From positions 1,847,501 to 1,911,500 of the forward strand of contig NZ_AP021884.1 of NCBI RefSeq assembly GCF_009938015.1: a stretch of DNA of 64,000 nt. Direction: 5' to 3'. A program made the translations under genes and the position numbers. Positions 45,543 to 55,902 of the stretch are shown in pieces; the stretch's first letter is position 1; the number at the start of each line of letters is the position of its first letter. The notes under the pieces were generated by a model that searched no databases, was not told the origin of the DNA, and saw only the letters and a list, made by a program, of their open reading frames with translations. This DNA is from Sulfuriferula plumbiphila. Its GTDB lineage: Bacteria > Pseudomonadota > Gammaproteobacteria > Burkholderiales > Sulfuriferulaceae.

Positions 45543-45976
45543 GATGCTCCGTATACCTGTTCTGCGCGCCGGATGAAAGCTTCGACAAAGCTATTGGCGA
45601 TATAGCTGAAAACCGGGCCGAGCACAGTGTCCAGCAACTTGTTGGAAAACTCGTAGCTCAGCATGAATTCAATCTTGCAGGCATCCTCGGTCAGTGCTTT
45701 AAAGTGCCATTCCCCATCGAGTTTTTTGAATGGCCCGTCGAGCAGTTTCATCTTGATGAAATGAGGCGGCTGATTGAGATTTTCGGTGGTGAAATGCTGC
45801 TTGATATGCATATAGTCGATATGGATAGTTGCCACGGTACTGCGGCCGTCACGCAATTTCACCTCGGTACCGCCGCACCAGGGTAAAAATTCACGGTAAT
45901 GCTCCACCCCATCCACAAGTTCAAACATTTGCTGGGCGGAATGCCCGACCAGCACGCTCTTGTTTACAACTGCCAT
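45539..45976 (-). CDS. ratA: RatA/COQ10-like START-domain protein
   Basis: 145 residues from ATG 45976. SRPBCC/polyketide-cyclase fold: VNKSVLVGHSAQQMFELVDG, YREFLPWCGGTEV, then FEFSN-like YEFSNKLLDTVLGPVFSYIA. RatA in E. coli was proposed to block 70S assembly; relatives of COQ10 bind ubiquinone. The toxin label is not certain here. Divergent from smpB. Confidence 0.9.
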   Translation of the reverse strand: MAVVNKSVLVGHSAQQMFELVDGVEHYREFLPWCGGTEVKLRDGRSTVATIHIDYMHIKQHFTTENLNQPPHFIKMKLLDGPFKKLDGEWHFKALTEDACKIEFMLSYEFSNKLLDTVLGPVFSYIANSFVEAFIRRAEQVYGAS

Positions 45977-46031
45977 CGTCTGCCTTGCCCGCAAAAACTG
46001 GTAAAATACACGATTGACGCCGGAAAAACCA

Positions 46032-46478
46032 ATGAGCATCGCGCAGAATAAAAAAGCCTTCCACGATTATTTCATCGAGGACAAATACGAAGCCGGCCTG
46101 ATGTTGGCAGGCTGGGAGGTGAAAGCTATCCGTGCCTCACGCGTGCAGCTCAAGGAAGCCTACGTGGTCATCAAAAATGGCGAAGTATTCCTGATCGGTG
46201 CGCATATCAGCCCGCTCGCCACCGCTTCCACCCACGTCCACCCGGATGCCACGCGCAGCCGCAAGCTGCTGCTGCACGCCGAAGAAATCAGCAAGCTCAT
46301 CGGCAAGGTGGAGCGCGCCGGGTATACCCTGGTGCCGCTGGACATGCACTACACGCGTGGCCGCATCAAGCTGGAAATCGGCCTGGCCAAAGGCAAAAAA
46401 CAGCACGACAAACGCCAGAGCGCAAAAGAGCGTGAAACCGACCGCGAAGTACAGCGTGCCATGCGCAATAAAGTCTAG
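46032..46478 (+). CDS. smpB: SsrA-binding protein SmpB
   Basis: 148 residues from ATG 46032. Binds tmRNA and brings it to stalled ribosomes. Seen: [37 protein letters not shown], and the basic tail [20 protein letters not shown]. Its last 4 bp overlap the convergent ABC permease gene. No tmRNA gene (ssrA) is seen in the window. Confidence 0.97.
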   Translation: MSIAQNKKAFHDYFIEDKYEAGLMLAGWEVKAIRASRVQLKEAYVVIKNGEVFLIGAHISPLATASTHVHPDATRSRKLLLHAEEISKLIGKVERAGYTLVPLDMHYTRGRIKLEIGLAKGKKQHDKRQSAKERETDREVQRAMRNKV

Positions 46479-48964
46479 GTCGCCGCGCGCAAGGTCACGA
46501 GCGGTGTCTCGCGACTGATTCCCCACAGTCCGCCCACCCCGGCCAGCGCCACTCCCGCGCTGCCCGAACCCATTGCCACCAGCCATAGCACCGGGTTGAA
46601 GTGGTACGGCAGGTTGAATACTTCACTGCTCAAGGCCCAGCCAATCGCGCTCGCACCGGCTGCAGCAAGCAGGCCGGCCAATAAGCCGATCGCGGCAAAC
46701 TCCGTCACCTGCGCCACCCACAATTGCCCGCGCCGCGCACCGAGTACGCGCCACAGTGCGGTTTCCAGCGCGCGCTCATCGCGGGTCGTGGCGAGCGCTG
46801 CGTATAACACCACCAGACCGGATGCGAGGCTGAATATGAATACAAACTGCACCGCTGCGGTGACGCGATCGAGCATGTCCTGCACCGTCTTCATGATGGC
46901 GGAGACGTCGATCACCGTCAGATTGGGATAGGCCTTGACCATTTCATTCAACATGCCTCCCCGCTGTGCGGGAAGATAAAAGCTGGTGATGTAGCTGGCG
47001 GGAATGTTTTGCAGCAGGCCACTGTTGGCGATCACAAAAAAATTCACCCGAAAGCTGTCCCAGTTGACTTTACGCAGGCTGGTAATGCGCGCGGATACGG
47101 GCGTGCCGCCCACATCGAAACGCAAGACCCCACCCGGTTTGAGGTGCAGTTTTTGCGCGATACCCTGCTCTACTGAAAATTGCGGCGCGGCGCTGGCGCT
47201 GTTCCAGCCGTTGCCGGCGACCAGGTTATTGTCTTGCGGTAGCCGGTCGGCATAAGACAAGTTGAACTCACGCTCCAGCAGGCGCCGGGTTTGCCGATCG
47301 GCATAGGCCGCCGGGTTCACCGCGTGCCCATTAATTGCCGTCAGTCGCCCGCGTATCATCGGGTAGAGGCTGACCTCAGCCAGCCCGTGACTGCGGAAAA
47401 ACGCCTGCAATGGCACGACCTGGTCCGGCTGGATGTTGATGACAAAGTGGTTGGGTGCATCCGCGGGCAAGGTGGCGCGCCAGTTGTTGAGCAAATCACC
47501 GCGCACCACGGTGAGCAGCAGCAATGCCAGCATTCCCAGGGTGAAGGCGGAAACCTGAATCACACTGCCGCCCGCACGGCGGCGCAGGTTGAGCAGGCCC
47601 TGGCGCCAACTGCCCAGACTGCGCGCACCCAGCCAACCTGCACCGAGCACCAGCAGCCACGCCAGCAGTATGGTGACCAGCAGGGTTGCGCCCATGCCTG
47701 ACAGCGCCATCAATGTGAGCCGGGTATCGCGTACCTGCCAGAACAGCAATGCCGTCAGTGTTGCCAGTCCGGCGAGATAGCTGGCCGCACCGAGCACATC
47801 GAGTGCCACGCCATCACGGCGCAGAATACGCAACGCCGGGGTGCGCCGCAGTGCAAACAAGGTGGGCAGGCTGAACCCGGCCAGCAGCACCAGGCCCGCC
47901 AGCGCGGCCTGTAAAAAGGGTAAGCCGTTGGCCGGCGGCAATACCAGCTTGGCCAGTTTGCCTAACAATCCTGCCAGTACCGCCTGGCCGACATATCCCA
48001 GCGCCACCCCTGCCAGCGCCGCCAGCACGCCCAGCACGGCCATTTGCAAAGCGTAGAGTGCGGCGATATTGCGCTGGCTGGCGCCAAAGCAGCGCAACAG
48101 CGCACAGGCATCGAGATGACGGCGCAAAAAATGCCGTGCCGACAGCAGGATCGCCACGGCGGCCAGCATTGCTGCCAGCAGCACCGCCAGGCCCAGATAG
48201 CGTTCGGCCTTGTCCAGCACATTGCGGATTTCCGGGCGCGCGTCGCGCACACCCAACACCCGCTGACCACGTTCCAGGTGTGGTGCCAACCAGTTTCGAT
48301 AGGCTTCCACCACCCTGCTCTCGCCCGCAATCAGCAGCCGGTAGCCCACGCGGCTGCCTGGCTGGATTAATCCGGTGGCAGGCAAATCAGCCTGATTCAT
48401 CAACAGGCGCGGCGCCAGATTGAAAAAATCACCGCCACGATCCGGTTCACTGGCGAGGATCGCTGCTACTTTGAGCTGACTGTAGCCGACCTGGATGGAT
48501 GCGCCCGGCGCCAGCTGCAATTCATTCGCCAGGCGCGCTTCCAGCCACACGCTGCCCGGGCCGGGAATGCCATCGGCGCGATGGTCCGCACCGAATGCGG
48601 CAGTGGCAATGCGTAAGGAGCCGCGCAGCGGATAGCCTTTACTCACCGCCTTGATCTCGGCCAGGCGACTCTCCTGCGGCGTACTCACCATGCTCGGGAA
48701 CAGCGCGGTCTGAGCCGTTGCGAGCCCGCGCCGTTGCGCCTCGGCAATCAAGCCGGCGGCAGGCGCGTGATCTGATGCCAGCACCAGATCCGCGCCCAGC
48801 AGGCGGTTGCTTTCCTGACTCAGAGCCAGTTGCATGCGCGCCGTGAAGGCATTCACCGAGGCCAGCCCGGCCACGGCAATCAGTACCGCCAGCGCCAGTA
48901 CGCGCAACTCGCCGGCGCGCCATTCACGCACCAGCATGCGCAAGGCCAGGCGTGCAATATTCAT
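46475..48964 (-). CDS. ABC transporter permease (FtsX/YbbP-like)
   Basis: 829 residues. Two MacB/FtsX-type membrane blocks: an N-terminal helix and periplasmic domain, a core of several helices ([20 protein letters not shown] and others), a second periplasmic domain, and a last set of helices ([20 protein letters not shown]). Works with the ATPase at 48961, overlapping it by 4 bp, and is near a TesA-like esterase, as in the ybbAP-tesA cluster. Confidence 0.9.
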   Translation of the reverse strand: MNIARLALRMLVREWRAGELRVLALAVLIAVAGLASVNAFTARMQLALSQESNRLLGADLVLASDHAPAAGLIAEAQRRGLATAQTALFPSMVSTPQESRLAEIKAVSKGYPLRGSLRIATAAFGADHRADGIPGPGSVWLEARLANELQLAPGASIQVGYSQLKVAAILASEPDRGGDFFNLAPRLLMNQADLPATGLIQPGSRVGYRLLIAGESRVVEAYRNWLAPHLERGQRVLGVRDARPEIRNVLDKAERYLGLAVLLAAMLAAVAILLSARHFLRRHLDACALLRCFGASQRNIAALYALQMAVLGVLAALAGVALGYVGQAVLAGLLGKLAKLVLPPANGLPFLQAALAGLVLLAGFSLPTLFALRRTPALRILRRDGVALDVLGAASYLAGLATLTALLFWQVRDTRLTLMALSGMGATLLVTILLAWLLVLGAGWLGARSLGSWRQGLLNLRRRAGGSVIQVSAFTLGMLALLLLTVVRGDLLNNWRATLPADAPNHFVINIQPDQVVPLQAFFRSHGLAEVSLYPMIRGRLTAINGHAVNPAAYADRQTRRLLEREFNLSYADRLPQDNNLVAGNGWNSASAAPQFSVEQGIAQKLHLKPGGVLRFDVGGTPVSARITSLRKVNWDSFRVNFFVIANSGLLQNIPASYITSFYLPAQRGGMLNEMVKAYPNLTVIDVSAIMKTVQDMLDRVTAAVQFVFIFSLASGLVVLYAALATTRDERALETALWRVLGARRGQLWVAQVTEFAAIGLLAGLLAAAGASAIGWALSSEVFNLPYHFNPVLWLVAMGSGSAGVALAGVGGLWGISRETPLVTLRAAT

Positions 48965-49650
48965 GCGCCGCTTTCCAGATGGCCCGCACGCAGTTGCAGG
49001 CGGCGCGCGCAGCGCCCAGCAAGCGCTTCGTCGTGCGTGACCAGTACCAGCGTGGTGCCTTGCTCGCGGTTGAACTCGAACAGCAATTCAATCACGCGCG
49101 CGCCGGTTTCGGCATCGAGATTGCCCGTGGGCTCGTCCGCCAGCAACAGCGCCGGCCTGACGGCAAATGCGCGGGCGATGGCCACGCGCTGTTGCTCGCC
49201 ACCGGAGAGCTGCCGGGCGCGGTGGCGCTGGCGCTCGGCCAGCCCCACCCGTTCCAGCCAATGCTGGGCACGCGCCTGTGCATCGGCGGCGCCATTCAAC
49301 TCCAGCGGCAGCATCACATTCTCCAGCGCGGTAAGCATGGGCAGCAACTGAAACGACTGGAACACAAAGCCAATCAATGCGCCGCGCAGCCGGGCGCGGC
49401 CATCCTCATCCAGCTGCCCCAGCGCTTGCCCGTCCAGCCACACTTCACCCTGGCTGGGCAGGTCCAGCCCGGCCAATAAACCGAGCAGGGTGGATTTTCC
49501 CGAGCCGGAGGCACCCACAATGGCAACTGATTCACCGCGCCGGATGTCGAAACTGGCAGGATGCAGGATAGTCAGTTGCGCGCCGTTCGACGCGACTTGC
49601 TTGGCAACGCCGGCTGCACGCAGAATGGGGGTATGGATGGGAGTGATCAT
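48961..49650 (-). CDS. ybbA: ABC transporter ATP-binding protein (YbbA-like)
   Basis: 229 residues from ATG 49650. Walker [20 protein letters not shown]-loop [18 protein letters not shown], signature [14 protein letters not shown], Walker [18 protein letters not shown]-loop [13 protein letters not shown]. Start codon shares bases with the divergent tesA start (2-bp overlap), so both share one control region. Confidence 0.92.
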   Translation of the reverse strand: MITPIHTPILRAAGVAKQVASNGAQLTILHPASFDIRRGESVAIVGASGSGKSTLLGLLAGLDLPSQGEVWLDGQALGQLDEDGRARLRGALIGFVFQSFQLLPMLTALENVMLPLELNGAADAQARAQHWLERVGLAERQRHRARQLSGGEQQRVAIARAFAVRPALLLADEPTGNLDAETGARVIELLFEFNREQGTTLVLVTHDEALAGRCARRLQLRAGHLESGA

Positions 49651-50272
49651 GAATTTTAGTAAAATTTTACTGTTGTTATGTCTTGTCGCATCCGGCGCCG
49701 CACAGGCTGCGCCAGTCATTCTGGTGTTCGGTGACAGCCTGTCGGCGGGCTACGGTCTCAAAACCAGTCAGGCCTGGCCCAGCCTGCTGCAGCAGCGCCT
49801 CGACAATAACAAACAACACTGGCACGTTGTCAATGCCAGCATTAGCGGCGAAACCAGTGCCGGTGGCCTGGCACGCCTGCCTATTGCGCTGGCGCAGCAC
49901 AAACCCGCAATCGTCATCCTTGAACTGGGCGCAAACGACGGCCTGCGCGGGCTACCCCTGGCGGCGATGCAGGGTAACCTCAGGGCGATGATCCAGCGCA
50001 TCCACCAGGCCGGTGCACGCGTGCTGCTGGTAGGCGTACGTCTGCCGCCCAATTACGGCATGGCCTATACGGAAAAGTTCCGGCACGCTTATGTAACGCT
50101 TGCCCGGCAACAGCATGTTGCATTGTTGCCGTCGCTGCTCAAGGGCATCGAAGCAAAACGCGAGTTGTTCCAGGCCGACGGCTTTCATCCCATCGCATCC
50201 GCGCAAAACCAGGTTCTGGAGAATGTGTGGAAACCATTGCAAACGCTATTGGTCGCACGACACAACCCCTGA
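49649..50272 (+). CDS. tesA: SGNH-hydrolase, TesA-like esterase/lysophospholipase
   Basis: 207 residues with signal peptide (ILLLLCLVASGAAQA). SGNH blocks: ILVFGDSLSAGYG with the Ser nucleophile, SISGETSAGG, ELGANDGLRGL with Asn, and DGFHPIASAQNQV with Asp and His. Periplasmic thioesterase/esterase. Start codon overlaps that of ybbA on the opposite strand. Confidence 0.92.
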   Translation: MNFSKILLLLCLVASGAAQAAPVILVFGDSLSAGYGLKTSQAWPSLLQQRLDNNKQHWHVVNASISGETSAGGLARLPIALAQHKPAIVILELGANDGLRGLPLAAMQGNLRAMIQRIHQAGARVLLVGVRLPPNYGMAYTEKFRHAYVTLARQQHVALLPSLLKGIEAKRELFQADGFHPIASAQNQVLENVWKPLQTLLVARHNP

Positions 50273-50575
50273 ATGGATGAACCTTTGTCAAATAGTATTT
50301 CTTATCTGACCGATAGTGCTATGATTCGACAGATACTGAAATATCAGCAACAAATAACGGGTCACTTGATGATGCGAAAGACTTCCATGAAACTGGCGAG
50401 TTACGAGGTGGAGTTCATACCCTTGGAGCGGCGTCTGTGCGAGCGTCGCAGTCCGACGGCACAGCTACAGCGCGAGCCATATCTGGGTGTGGATCGCCGC
50501 GATGCCGCAGGCCGCCGCACGGAAGATCGCGCCGCCTGCCAGGCACATTTTCTGCATTTTCCAGGCAGCGCCTGA
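50273..50575 (+). CDS. Hypothetical small protein
   Basis: 100 residues if started at ATG 50273, which directly follows the tesA stop. Starts at 50369 or 50387 are also possible. The C-terminal part is rich in Arg and Glu (FIPLERRLCERRSPTAQLQR). No family recognised; coding status unsure. Confidence 0.35.
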   Translation: MDEPLSNSISYLTDSAMIRQILKYQQQITGHLMMRKTSMKLASYEVEFIPLERRLCERRSPTAQLQREPYLGVDRRDAAGRRTEDRAACQAHFLHFPGSA

Positions 50576-50956
50576 TTTGAATGACGGGGGCTCAGCGCAC
50601 CCGTCCCTTGGTCTGCCCCCGCGCGCAAGGCATCAATCACGCAAGCCTGATCGAAACCCTCACTCCGAACCACCCCCCAACTTCAATCTAGCGCCTCCGG
50701 CGCACACGCCACCAACAGGGTGCCGCTGGTTTGCGGGTTGCCCAGCAGCTGGTGTTGCCCAGTTAGGCATTTGGGCATATGGCCGGGATCAGCAGACCGC
50801 AGATAGATTCAGGCGCGTCTATACTGCCGGCGCGATCTTGCAACCGCAGCCGCCGCCGTTAGCTACCGGGTCAGGCGGATAGGCTGGCGCCAGGGAGTCG
50901 AGCATTGTTGTCACGCTCTCGTATAAACTGTGCGATTCGCTTGATCGCAACCAATC
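50576..50956. other. 381-bp gap before mnmH
   Basis: No supported gene, RNA or repeat. A TATAAA box about 30 bp before the mnmH start could be a -10 element, with no clear partner. Confidence 0.5.
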
Positions 50957-52006
50957 ATGAAACCTGTACCGCTCGCAAACCTAGCACAGCTCGCCGAATT
51001 TGACGAGATTATCGATGTGCGCTCGCCCGGTGAATATACCGATGACCATATTCCCGGCGCCCTGAATTTCCCGGTCATGGATGATGCCGAACGCGCGCGC
51101 GTGGGCACGATATACAAGCAGGTTTCCGCCTTCGATGCCAAAAAAATCGGGGCGGCGCTGGTGTCGCGCAACATCGCCCGCCATCTCGAGGATTATTTCG
51201 CCGACAAGCCGCGCGGCTGGAAACCGCTTATCTATTGCTGGCGCGGGGGCGGCCGCAGCGGCTCGCTGGCGCATGTGTTGAAGCAGATTGGTTTTGGCGC
51301 CGCCCAGCTGGATGGGGGTTACAAGACCTACCGCCGCGCGGTGGTAGCCGAACTGGATAGCCTGCCTGGGCGTTTTGATTTCCGTGTGGTGTGCGGACCA
51401 ACCGGTTCCGGCAAAAGCCGTTTGCTGCAAGCGCTGCTGGCATCCGGCGCGCAGGTGCTCGACCTGGAGGGACTCGCCGCGCATCGCGGCTCGGTACTGG
51501 GCAATCTGCCGGATGCGTCGCAACCGCCGCAAAAAATGTTCGACAGCCAGTTGTGGTGGGCACTGCAACACTTCAACCCGGGCCGCCCGGTGTATGTCGA
51601 AGCAGAAAGCAAAAAGATCGGCTTGCTGCGTGTGCCCGATGCGCTGCTGGCGCGCATGCGTGAGGGTGGCTGCGTGCGCGTGGAAGTGGCGACGCCGCTG
51701 CGGGTGGCCCTGCTCAAGGAAGAATACGCCCACTTTCTAGCCAACCCCGCCGCCCTCAAGGAAAAGCTCGATTGCCTGCTTGGCCTATACGGCCAGGAGA
51801 TCATTGCGCGCTGGAACGCACTGGCCGAACAGGGCGCATGGGACGAACTGGTGCTGGCTTTGCCGGAAAGGCACTACGACCCGGCGTACGGCAAGTCCAC
51901 GCTGAAAAATTACCCTCATTACACCGACACGGCGCCGATTGTGGTGGAAAATATCAGCCCGACCGGTTTTCTCTCGGCAGCGCAACGCATCCTAGAACAA
52001 GCTTGA
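50957..52006 (+). CDS. mnmH: tRNA 2-selenouridine synthase
   Basis: 349 residues. N-terminal rhodanese domain with catalytic Cys 94 (LIYCWRGGGRSGS) and a C-terminal P-loop domain (CGPTGSGKSRLL near 147). Replaces sulfur by selenium in the wobble 2-thiouridine of tRNAs, by way of a geranylated intermediate. Length and motifs match SelU/MnmH. It implies selenophosphate synthesis elsewhere (selD). Confidence 0.92.
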   Translation: MKPVPLANLAQLAEFDEIIDVRSPGEYTDDHIPGALNFPVMDDAERARVGTIYKQVSAFDAKKIGAALVSRNIARHLEDYFADKPRGWKPLIYCWRGGGRSGSLAHVLKQIGFGAAQLDGGYKTYRRAVVAELDSLPGRFDFRVVCGPTGSGKSRLLQALLASGAQVLDLEGLAAHRGSVLGNLPDASQPPQKMFDSQLWWALQHFNPGRPVYVEAESKKIGLLRVPDALLARMREGGCVRVEVATPLRVALLKEEYAHFLANPAALKEKLDCLLGLYGQEIIARWNALAEQGAWDELVLALPERHYDPAYGKSTLKNYPHYTDTAPIVVENISPTGFLSAAQRILEQA

Positions 52007-52212
52007 CGGGCTGGATTGAGATGCTAGCTTTAAAACGTAGCACCTTCATAGACCCCCTGCCCAAGGAACTTGTCCTGGCCGCGTGAATCGTGAAATCGAC
52101 TGGGTGAAACGGCCTCATTCCTGACAGCTCCAGCCTGGAATGGGGTGTAACCGGTTGCGGCGCATGCCGGTTCAATGTTTTGCGGGTTTAATTGCTGATG
52201 AAAAGAGGAACC

Positions 52213-52653
52213 ATGACCACTACCTGGATCGTTGTAGCAAACGCAAGTCTAGCCCGCCTCTATATCAATAATGGCCCGAAACAGGGTCTCCAGCTCCTCA
52301 AGGAACTCAGCCATCCAGAAAGTCGCGAAAAAGCCTCGGATCTGGTCTCCGACCGCCCCGGCCACAATCCCGGTTCAGGTAACGGCCATGGGTCTTTCGT
52401 ACCCGCTACTGATCCGAAACAGCATGAAGCCGAACGTTTCGCCCAGGAATTATCGAAGGAACTGGAGCATGGGCGTGCTTCCAACCACTATGGACGTCTC
52501 ATTATGGTGGCCTCTTCGCCATTCATCGGTGTACTCAACCAGCGGCTAACCGGCCATGTACGCAATCTGGTGAGTGAAACCATCGAAAAGGACTACACGC
52601 GCGCCACGCCCAGGGAACTCTCCGGGCATCTGGAGCACTGTATCTATCTTTGA
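52213..52653 (+). CDS. Host-attachment-family protein
   Basis: 146 residues from ATG 52213 (AGAGGAA site). TWIVVANASLARLYINNGPK, ELSHPESREKASDLVSDRPG, HEAERFAQELSKELEHGRA, LIMVASSPFIGVLNQRL fit the host attachment family first named for an Agrobacterium-plant contact protein. The fold resembles the eRF1-like/peptide-release class; function in free-living bacteria is unknown. Confidence 0.85.
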   Translation: MTTTWIVVANASLARLYINNGPKQGLQLLKELSHPESREKASDLVSDRPGHNPGSGNGHGSFVPATDPKQHEAERFAQELSKELEHGRASNHYGRLIMVASSPFIGVLNQRLTGHVRNLVSETIEKDYTRATPRELSGHLEHCIYL

Positions 52654-52661
52654 TCGGCCCT

Positions 52662-52684
52662 CCCTCGCCCGCTGCGGGTGAGGG
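52662..52684. terminator. Hairpin between convergent genes
   Basis: CCCTCGCCCGC-T-GCGGGTGAGGG forms an 11-bp stem with one mismatch. It lies between the host-attachment gene and thpR and can serve as a transcription stop for either side. Confidence 0.6.
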
Positions 52685-52686
52685 TT

Positions 52687-53226
52687 TCACATCAATGGCC
52701 AGCGCCGCATCACGCGGTAATTTGTACCCTCAGCCGTGGTTTCCGATTGCACCAGGACAAACTCGCGTACCTGCCAATACAATGCCCGGGGAGGCGGTAT
52801 AGGCTGTTCGCAGCGGGCTTTTCGCAACAGGGTAATGTGCGGAGCGAACGGCTTGCTGTCGTCAAAAGCCAGCCCGGCATCATTGAGCGCGGCATGCAGG
52901 CGGCTGGTCAGACTGGTGAGCGCCGCGGGCGGCTGGCTGGTGCCTGCCCAGAGTATCTGATTGCGGCACCAGTAGCCTACCCGGTCTATTTGCCAATCGA
53001 ATGCTGGCGAACTGATTTGCGCTGCAGCCGCATACAGTTGTTGCAACTGGTAAACGGGCAGCGCACCGATGAAAGCCAGGGTGAGGTGGAGGGTTTCCGG
53101 ACGCATGGCATGCCCGCCGCAATCTGCGCTGAGGCGGCTTCCCAGGCGATGCAGCGCGGTTTGCAATGCACGGTCCGGCCACAGCGCGAAAAATACCCGC
53201 AGCGTTGCCGGCTGCTTATCAGCCAC
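52687..53226 (-). CDS. thpR: RNA 2',3'-cyclic phosphodiesterase
   Basis: 179 residues of the 2H phosphoesterase family. Two catalytic motifs, HLTLAF (His 47) and HITLLR (His 130). Opens 2',3'-cyclic phosphate ends and can ligate tRNA halves in vitro. Overlaps ispF by 8 bp. Confidence 0.93.
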   Translation of the reverse strand: MADKQPATLRVFFALWPDRALQTALHRLGSRLSADCGGHAMRPETLHLTLAFIGALPVYQLQQLYAAAAQISSPAFDWQIDRVGYWCRNQILWAGTSQPPAALTSLTSRLHAALNDAGLAFDDSKPFAPHITLLRKARCEQPIPPPRALYWQVREFVLVQSETTAEGTNYRVMRRWPLM

Positions 53227-53707
53227 CGTGCCGGCTCAACAAACACACCGCTTCCGCAGCGATGCCTTCGCCGCGTCCGGTGAAACCGAGCTTTTCAGTG
53301 GTGGTGGCCTTGACGTTGACGGCATCCAGCGCCACGCCCAAATCCCCGGCGATATTTGCCTGCATCCGCGCAATATGTGGCGCCATTTTGGGGGCCTGGG
53401 CGATAATGGTGGAATCCACGTTCACCACGCTGTAACCGCGCTCGGTCAACAGGCGCGCCACTTCACGCAGCAGGTGGCGGCTGTCTATGCCCTTGAAGCG
53501 GGCATCGGTATCGGGGAAGTGGCGGCCGATGTCACCCAGCCCCGCCGCGCCCAGCAGCGCATCGCAGATCGCGTGCACCAGCACGTCCGCGTCGGAATGC
53601 CCGGCCAGACCCAGCGGGTGGGCAATCTCCACGCCGCCCATGATGAGCTTGCGCTGTGCTGCGAAGGCGTGAACGTCAAAACCATGCCCAATGCGTAAAT
53701 CAGTCAT
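53219..53707 (-). CDS. ispF: 2-C-methyl-D-erythritol 2,4-cyclodiphosphate synthase
   Basis: 162 residues: [11 protein letters not shown] and [20 protein letters not shown] carry the metal ligands; [19 protein letters not shown] is the family signature. A step of the MEP isoprenoid pathway. Overlaps ispD by 8 bp. Confidence 0.96.
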   Translation of the reverse strand: MTDLRIGHGFDVHAFAAQRKLIMGGVEIAHPLGLAGHSDADVLVHAICDALLGAAGLGDIGRHFPDTDARFKGIDSRHLLREVARLLTERGYSVVNVDSTIIAQAPKMAPHIARMQANIAGDLGVALDAVNVKATTTEKLGFTGRGEGIAAEAVCLLSRHGG

Positions 53708-54395
53708 CCGGATTCTCCAGGATCAGACGCGCCAGATAGAGATCGCGCGGATAAGTCACTTTGAAATTGCTGTTGTCCGCCGCCACCAGCAAGGGGCGGT
53801 GTCCCAGCGCCTCGATGGCGCGCGCCTCGTCGGTGGGCACCGTATCGCGCATCTGGTGCAGGGCATGCAGCAGCATGACATGACGGAACATCTGCGGAGT
53901 TTGCGCCTGCCATAGCCCTTCGCGCGGCTCGGTCGTGCACACATGCCGGCTGGTATCGGCGCGCTTGAGCGTGTCTGCTACCGGCATCGCCAGCAATCCA
54001 CCCACCGGGTCGCTGCCCGCTTCATCCAGCAAGCGGTCAAGTTGGGCTGCGGAAAGGCAGGGGCGCGCGGCATCGTGCACCAGCACCCAGTCGTTTTCCG
54101 CCACCTCGCTTGCCATCGCCACCAGTCCATTGCGCACGCTGTCGGCACGAATGCTGCCGCCGCAGCGCAATACGCTTAACTTGGACGCGAATTCGCGCCA
54201 GTCGTAATCATCCCAGTAAGCGTCCGCGGGCGAGATCACCACATACACCCGGCGGATGCGCGGAGAGCCGGCAAGCCGCCGCAAGGCATGGTAAATCATT
54301 GGCTTGCCGGCAAGGTCGAGGTACTGTTTGGGCCGCTTCCCTCCCATGCGGGAGCCGTTGCCTGCTGCAGGAATCAGGGCGTAATGGTCAGCCAT
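53700..54395 (-). CDS. ispD: 2-C-methyl-D-erythritol 4-phosphate cytidylyltransferase
   Basis: 231 residues from ATG 54395. Nucleotide-binding start [20 protein letters not shown], then [12 protein letters not shown] and VADTLKRAD. Makes CDP-ME in the MEP pathway; adjacent to ispF as in many bacteria. Confidence 0.96.
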   Translation of the reverse strand: MADHYALIPAAGNGSRMGGKRPKQYLDLAGKPMIYHALRRLAGSPRIRRVYVVISPADAYWDDYDWREFASKLSVLRCGGSIRADSVRNGLVAMASEVAENDWVLVHDAARPCLSAAQLDRLLDEAGSDPVGGLLAMPVADTLKRADTSRHVCTTEPREGLWQAQTPQMFRHVMLLHALHQMRDTVPTDEARAIEALGHRPLLVAADNSNFKVTYPRDLYLARLILENPDD

Positions 54396-54548
54396 ATTGG
54401 CGGTGCGCAAAGATACGGATTATCCGGCGGGATGAATAATCTGCGCAAGCGGTGTGGGTCTAAAATCTGAAGAGACTATATTGTCTTGGCGGCAATCGCC
54501 TCCACATTGGAATCATTGAGACCATTGGGATTAAGTGGGGAAGCTGAT

Positions 54549-55361
54549 ATGTCTGCAACCACCCGTCCGTGCGCAGTCGCCGGACTGTTCTACCCGGCTG
54601 AGGCCGGCCTGCTGGCCGGCCAGGTGCAGGCTTTGCTGGAGAACGCCCAGGCCACCGAAGCCGCGCGTCCACCCAAGGCCGTGATCGTGCCCCACGCCGG
54701 TTACGTCTATTCCGGCGCCATCGCCGCCAGTGGCTACGCCCGGCTGCGCCCGCTGCGCGGCAAGGTACACCGCGTAGTCTTGCTGGGGCCGGTACACCGG
54801 GTGCCGGTACGTGGTCTGGCGGCGCCCAGCGTGCAGGCTTTCGCCAGCCCCATGGGCGAAGTACTGCTGGATACCGGAGCTTTGGCTGCACTGGCTGATC
54901 TGCCGCAAGTGGTGATAAACGATCGTTGCCACGCCCAGGAACACGCGCTGGAGGTGCACCTGCCTTTTTTGCAAAGCGTGCTGGGCGAGTTCAAACTGGT
55001 GCCGCTGGCGGTAGGCGACGCCAGCGCCAATGAAGTCGCTGAAGTGCTGGAGCGTCTGTGGGGCAACGATGAAACCCTGATTGTGGTGAGTTCCGACCTG
55101 TCGCACTACCTGCCCTACGCCACCGCGCAACAACTGGATGCGGTAACTGCCCAGGCCGTGCTCGACCTGCATGCGGATATCAACCACGACCAGGCTTGCG
55201 GCGCCACGCCGGTGAACGGCCTGCTGCTGGCCGCCAGGGGTCACGGGTTGCAAGCGGAACTGCTCGACTTGCGCAATTCCGGCGATACCGCCGGCGACAA
55301 AAGCCGGGTAGTAGGCTACGCTGCTTTTGCCTTTTACGAGGATGAAACCCATGACCACTGA
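54549..55361 (+). CDS. AmmeMemoRadiSam system protein B (MEMO1-like)
   Basis: 270 residues from ATG 54549. MEMO1/extradiol-dioxygenase-like fold: AVAGLFYPAEAGLL, IVPHAGYVYSGAIAASGYA, LLGPVHRVPVRGLA, VVSSDLSHYLPY, GATPVNGLLLAARGHG. The His and Asp residues of PHAGYVYSG, HALEVHLPFL and SSDLSHY suit a metal site. Forms a three-gene operon with the next two; the trio is widely conserved but of unknown function. Confidence 0.92.
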   Translation: MSATTRPCAVAGLFYPAEAGLLAGQVQALLENAQATEAARPPKAVIVPHAGYVYSGAIAASGYARLRPLRGKVHRVVLLGPVHRVPVRGLAAPSVQAFASPMGEVLLDTGALAALADLPQVVINDRCHAQEHALEVHLPFLQSVLGEFKLVPLAVGDASANEVAEVLERLWGNDETLIVVSSDLSHYLPYATAQQLDAVTAQAVLDLHADINHDQACGATPVNGLLLAARGHGLQAELLDLRNSGDTAGDKSRVVGYAAFAFYEDETHDH

Positions 55362-55902
55362 ACTGGGAAAAACGCTGCTCGCCATAGCCCGTGCGACCAT
55401 CGCCGACGCCCTGGGTAATCCGGCGCGGGCGGATGAATCCGCACCGTGCCTGCATGCTCCCGGCGCCAGCTTCGTCACGCTGACCCAGCAGGGCGAGCTG
55501 CGCGGCTGCATCGGCACGCTGGAGGCGCATCGCCCATTGCTGTCAGACATCAAATCCAACGCACTGGCGGCAGCATTCCGCGACCCGCGTTTCGAGCCAT
55601 TGCAGCACAGTGAACTGGGTATTACCGAGGTGGAAGTGTCGCTGCTCTCGCCGATCCAGCCCATCGATTTCGCTGGCGAGACGGACGCCCTGGCGGCATT
55701 GCGCCCCGGCATGGACGGTGTGGTGCTCGAATACCGCCACTACCGCAGCACCTTCCTGCCCCAGGTGTGGGAGCAGTTGCCGGAGCCGGGATTATTCATG
55801 GCCCACTTGAAGCGCAAGGCCGGTCTGCCGGAGAATTTCTGGGCTGAAGATTTACGCCTGTCGCGCTATAGCGTGAGCAAATGGAGGGAGAGTGCGCTAT
55901 GA
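55351..55902 (+). CDS. AmmeMemoRadiSam system protein A (AMMECR1-like)
   Basis: 183 residues. AMMECR1 blocks: SFVTLTQQGELRGCIGTLEA with the strictly conserved LRGCIG, ITEVEVSLLSPIQPI, and GVVLEYRHYRSTFLPQVWEQ. The start overlaps the MEMO-like gene by 11 bp and the stop overlaps the radical SAM start, so the three are co-translated. Confidence 0.93.
   Translation: MTTELGKTLLAIARATIADALGNPARADESAPCLHAPGASFVTLTQQGELRGCIGTLEAHRPLLSDIKSNALAAAFRDPRFEPLQHSELGITEVEVSLLSPIQPIDFAGETDALAALRPGMDGVVLEYRHYRSTFLPQVWEQLPEPGLFMAHLKRKAGLPENFWAEDLRLSRYSVSKWRESAL

Noticed and set aside
46014-46032. Earlier smpB start at 46014
   Set aside because: The family N-terminus begins at ATG 46032 ([14 protein letters not shown]); the six extra codons lack a ribosome site.
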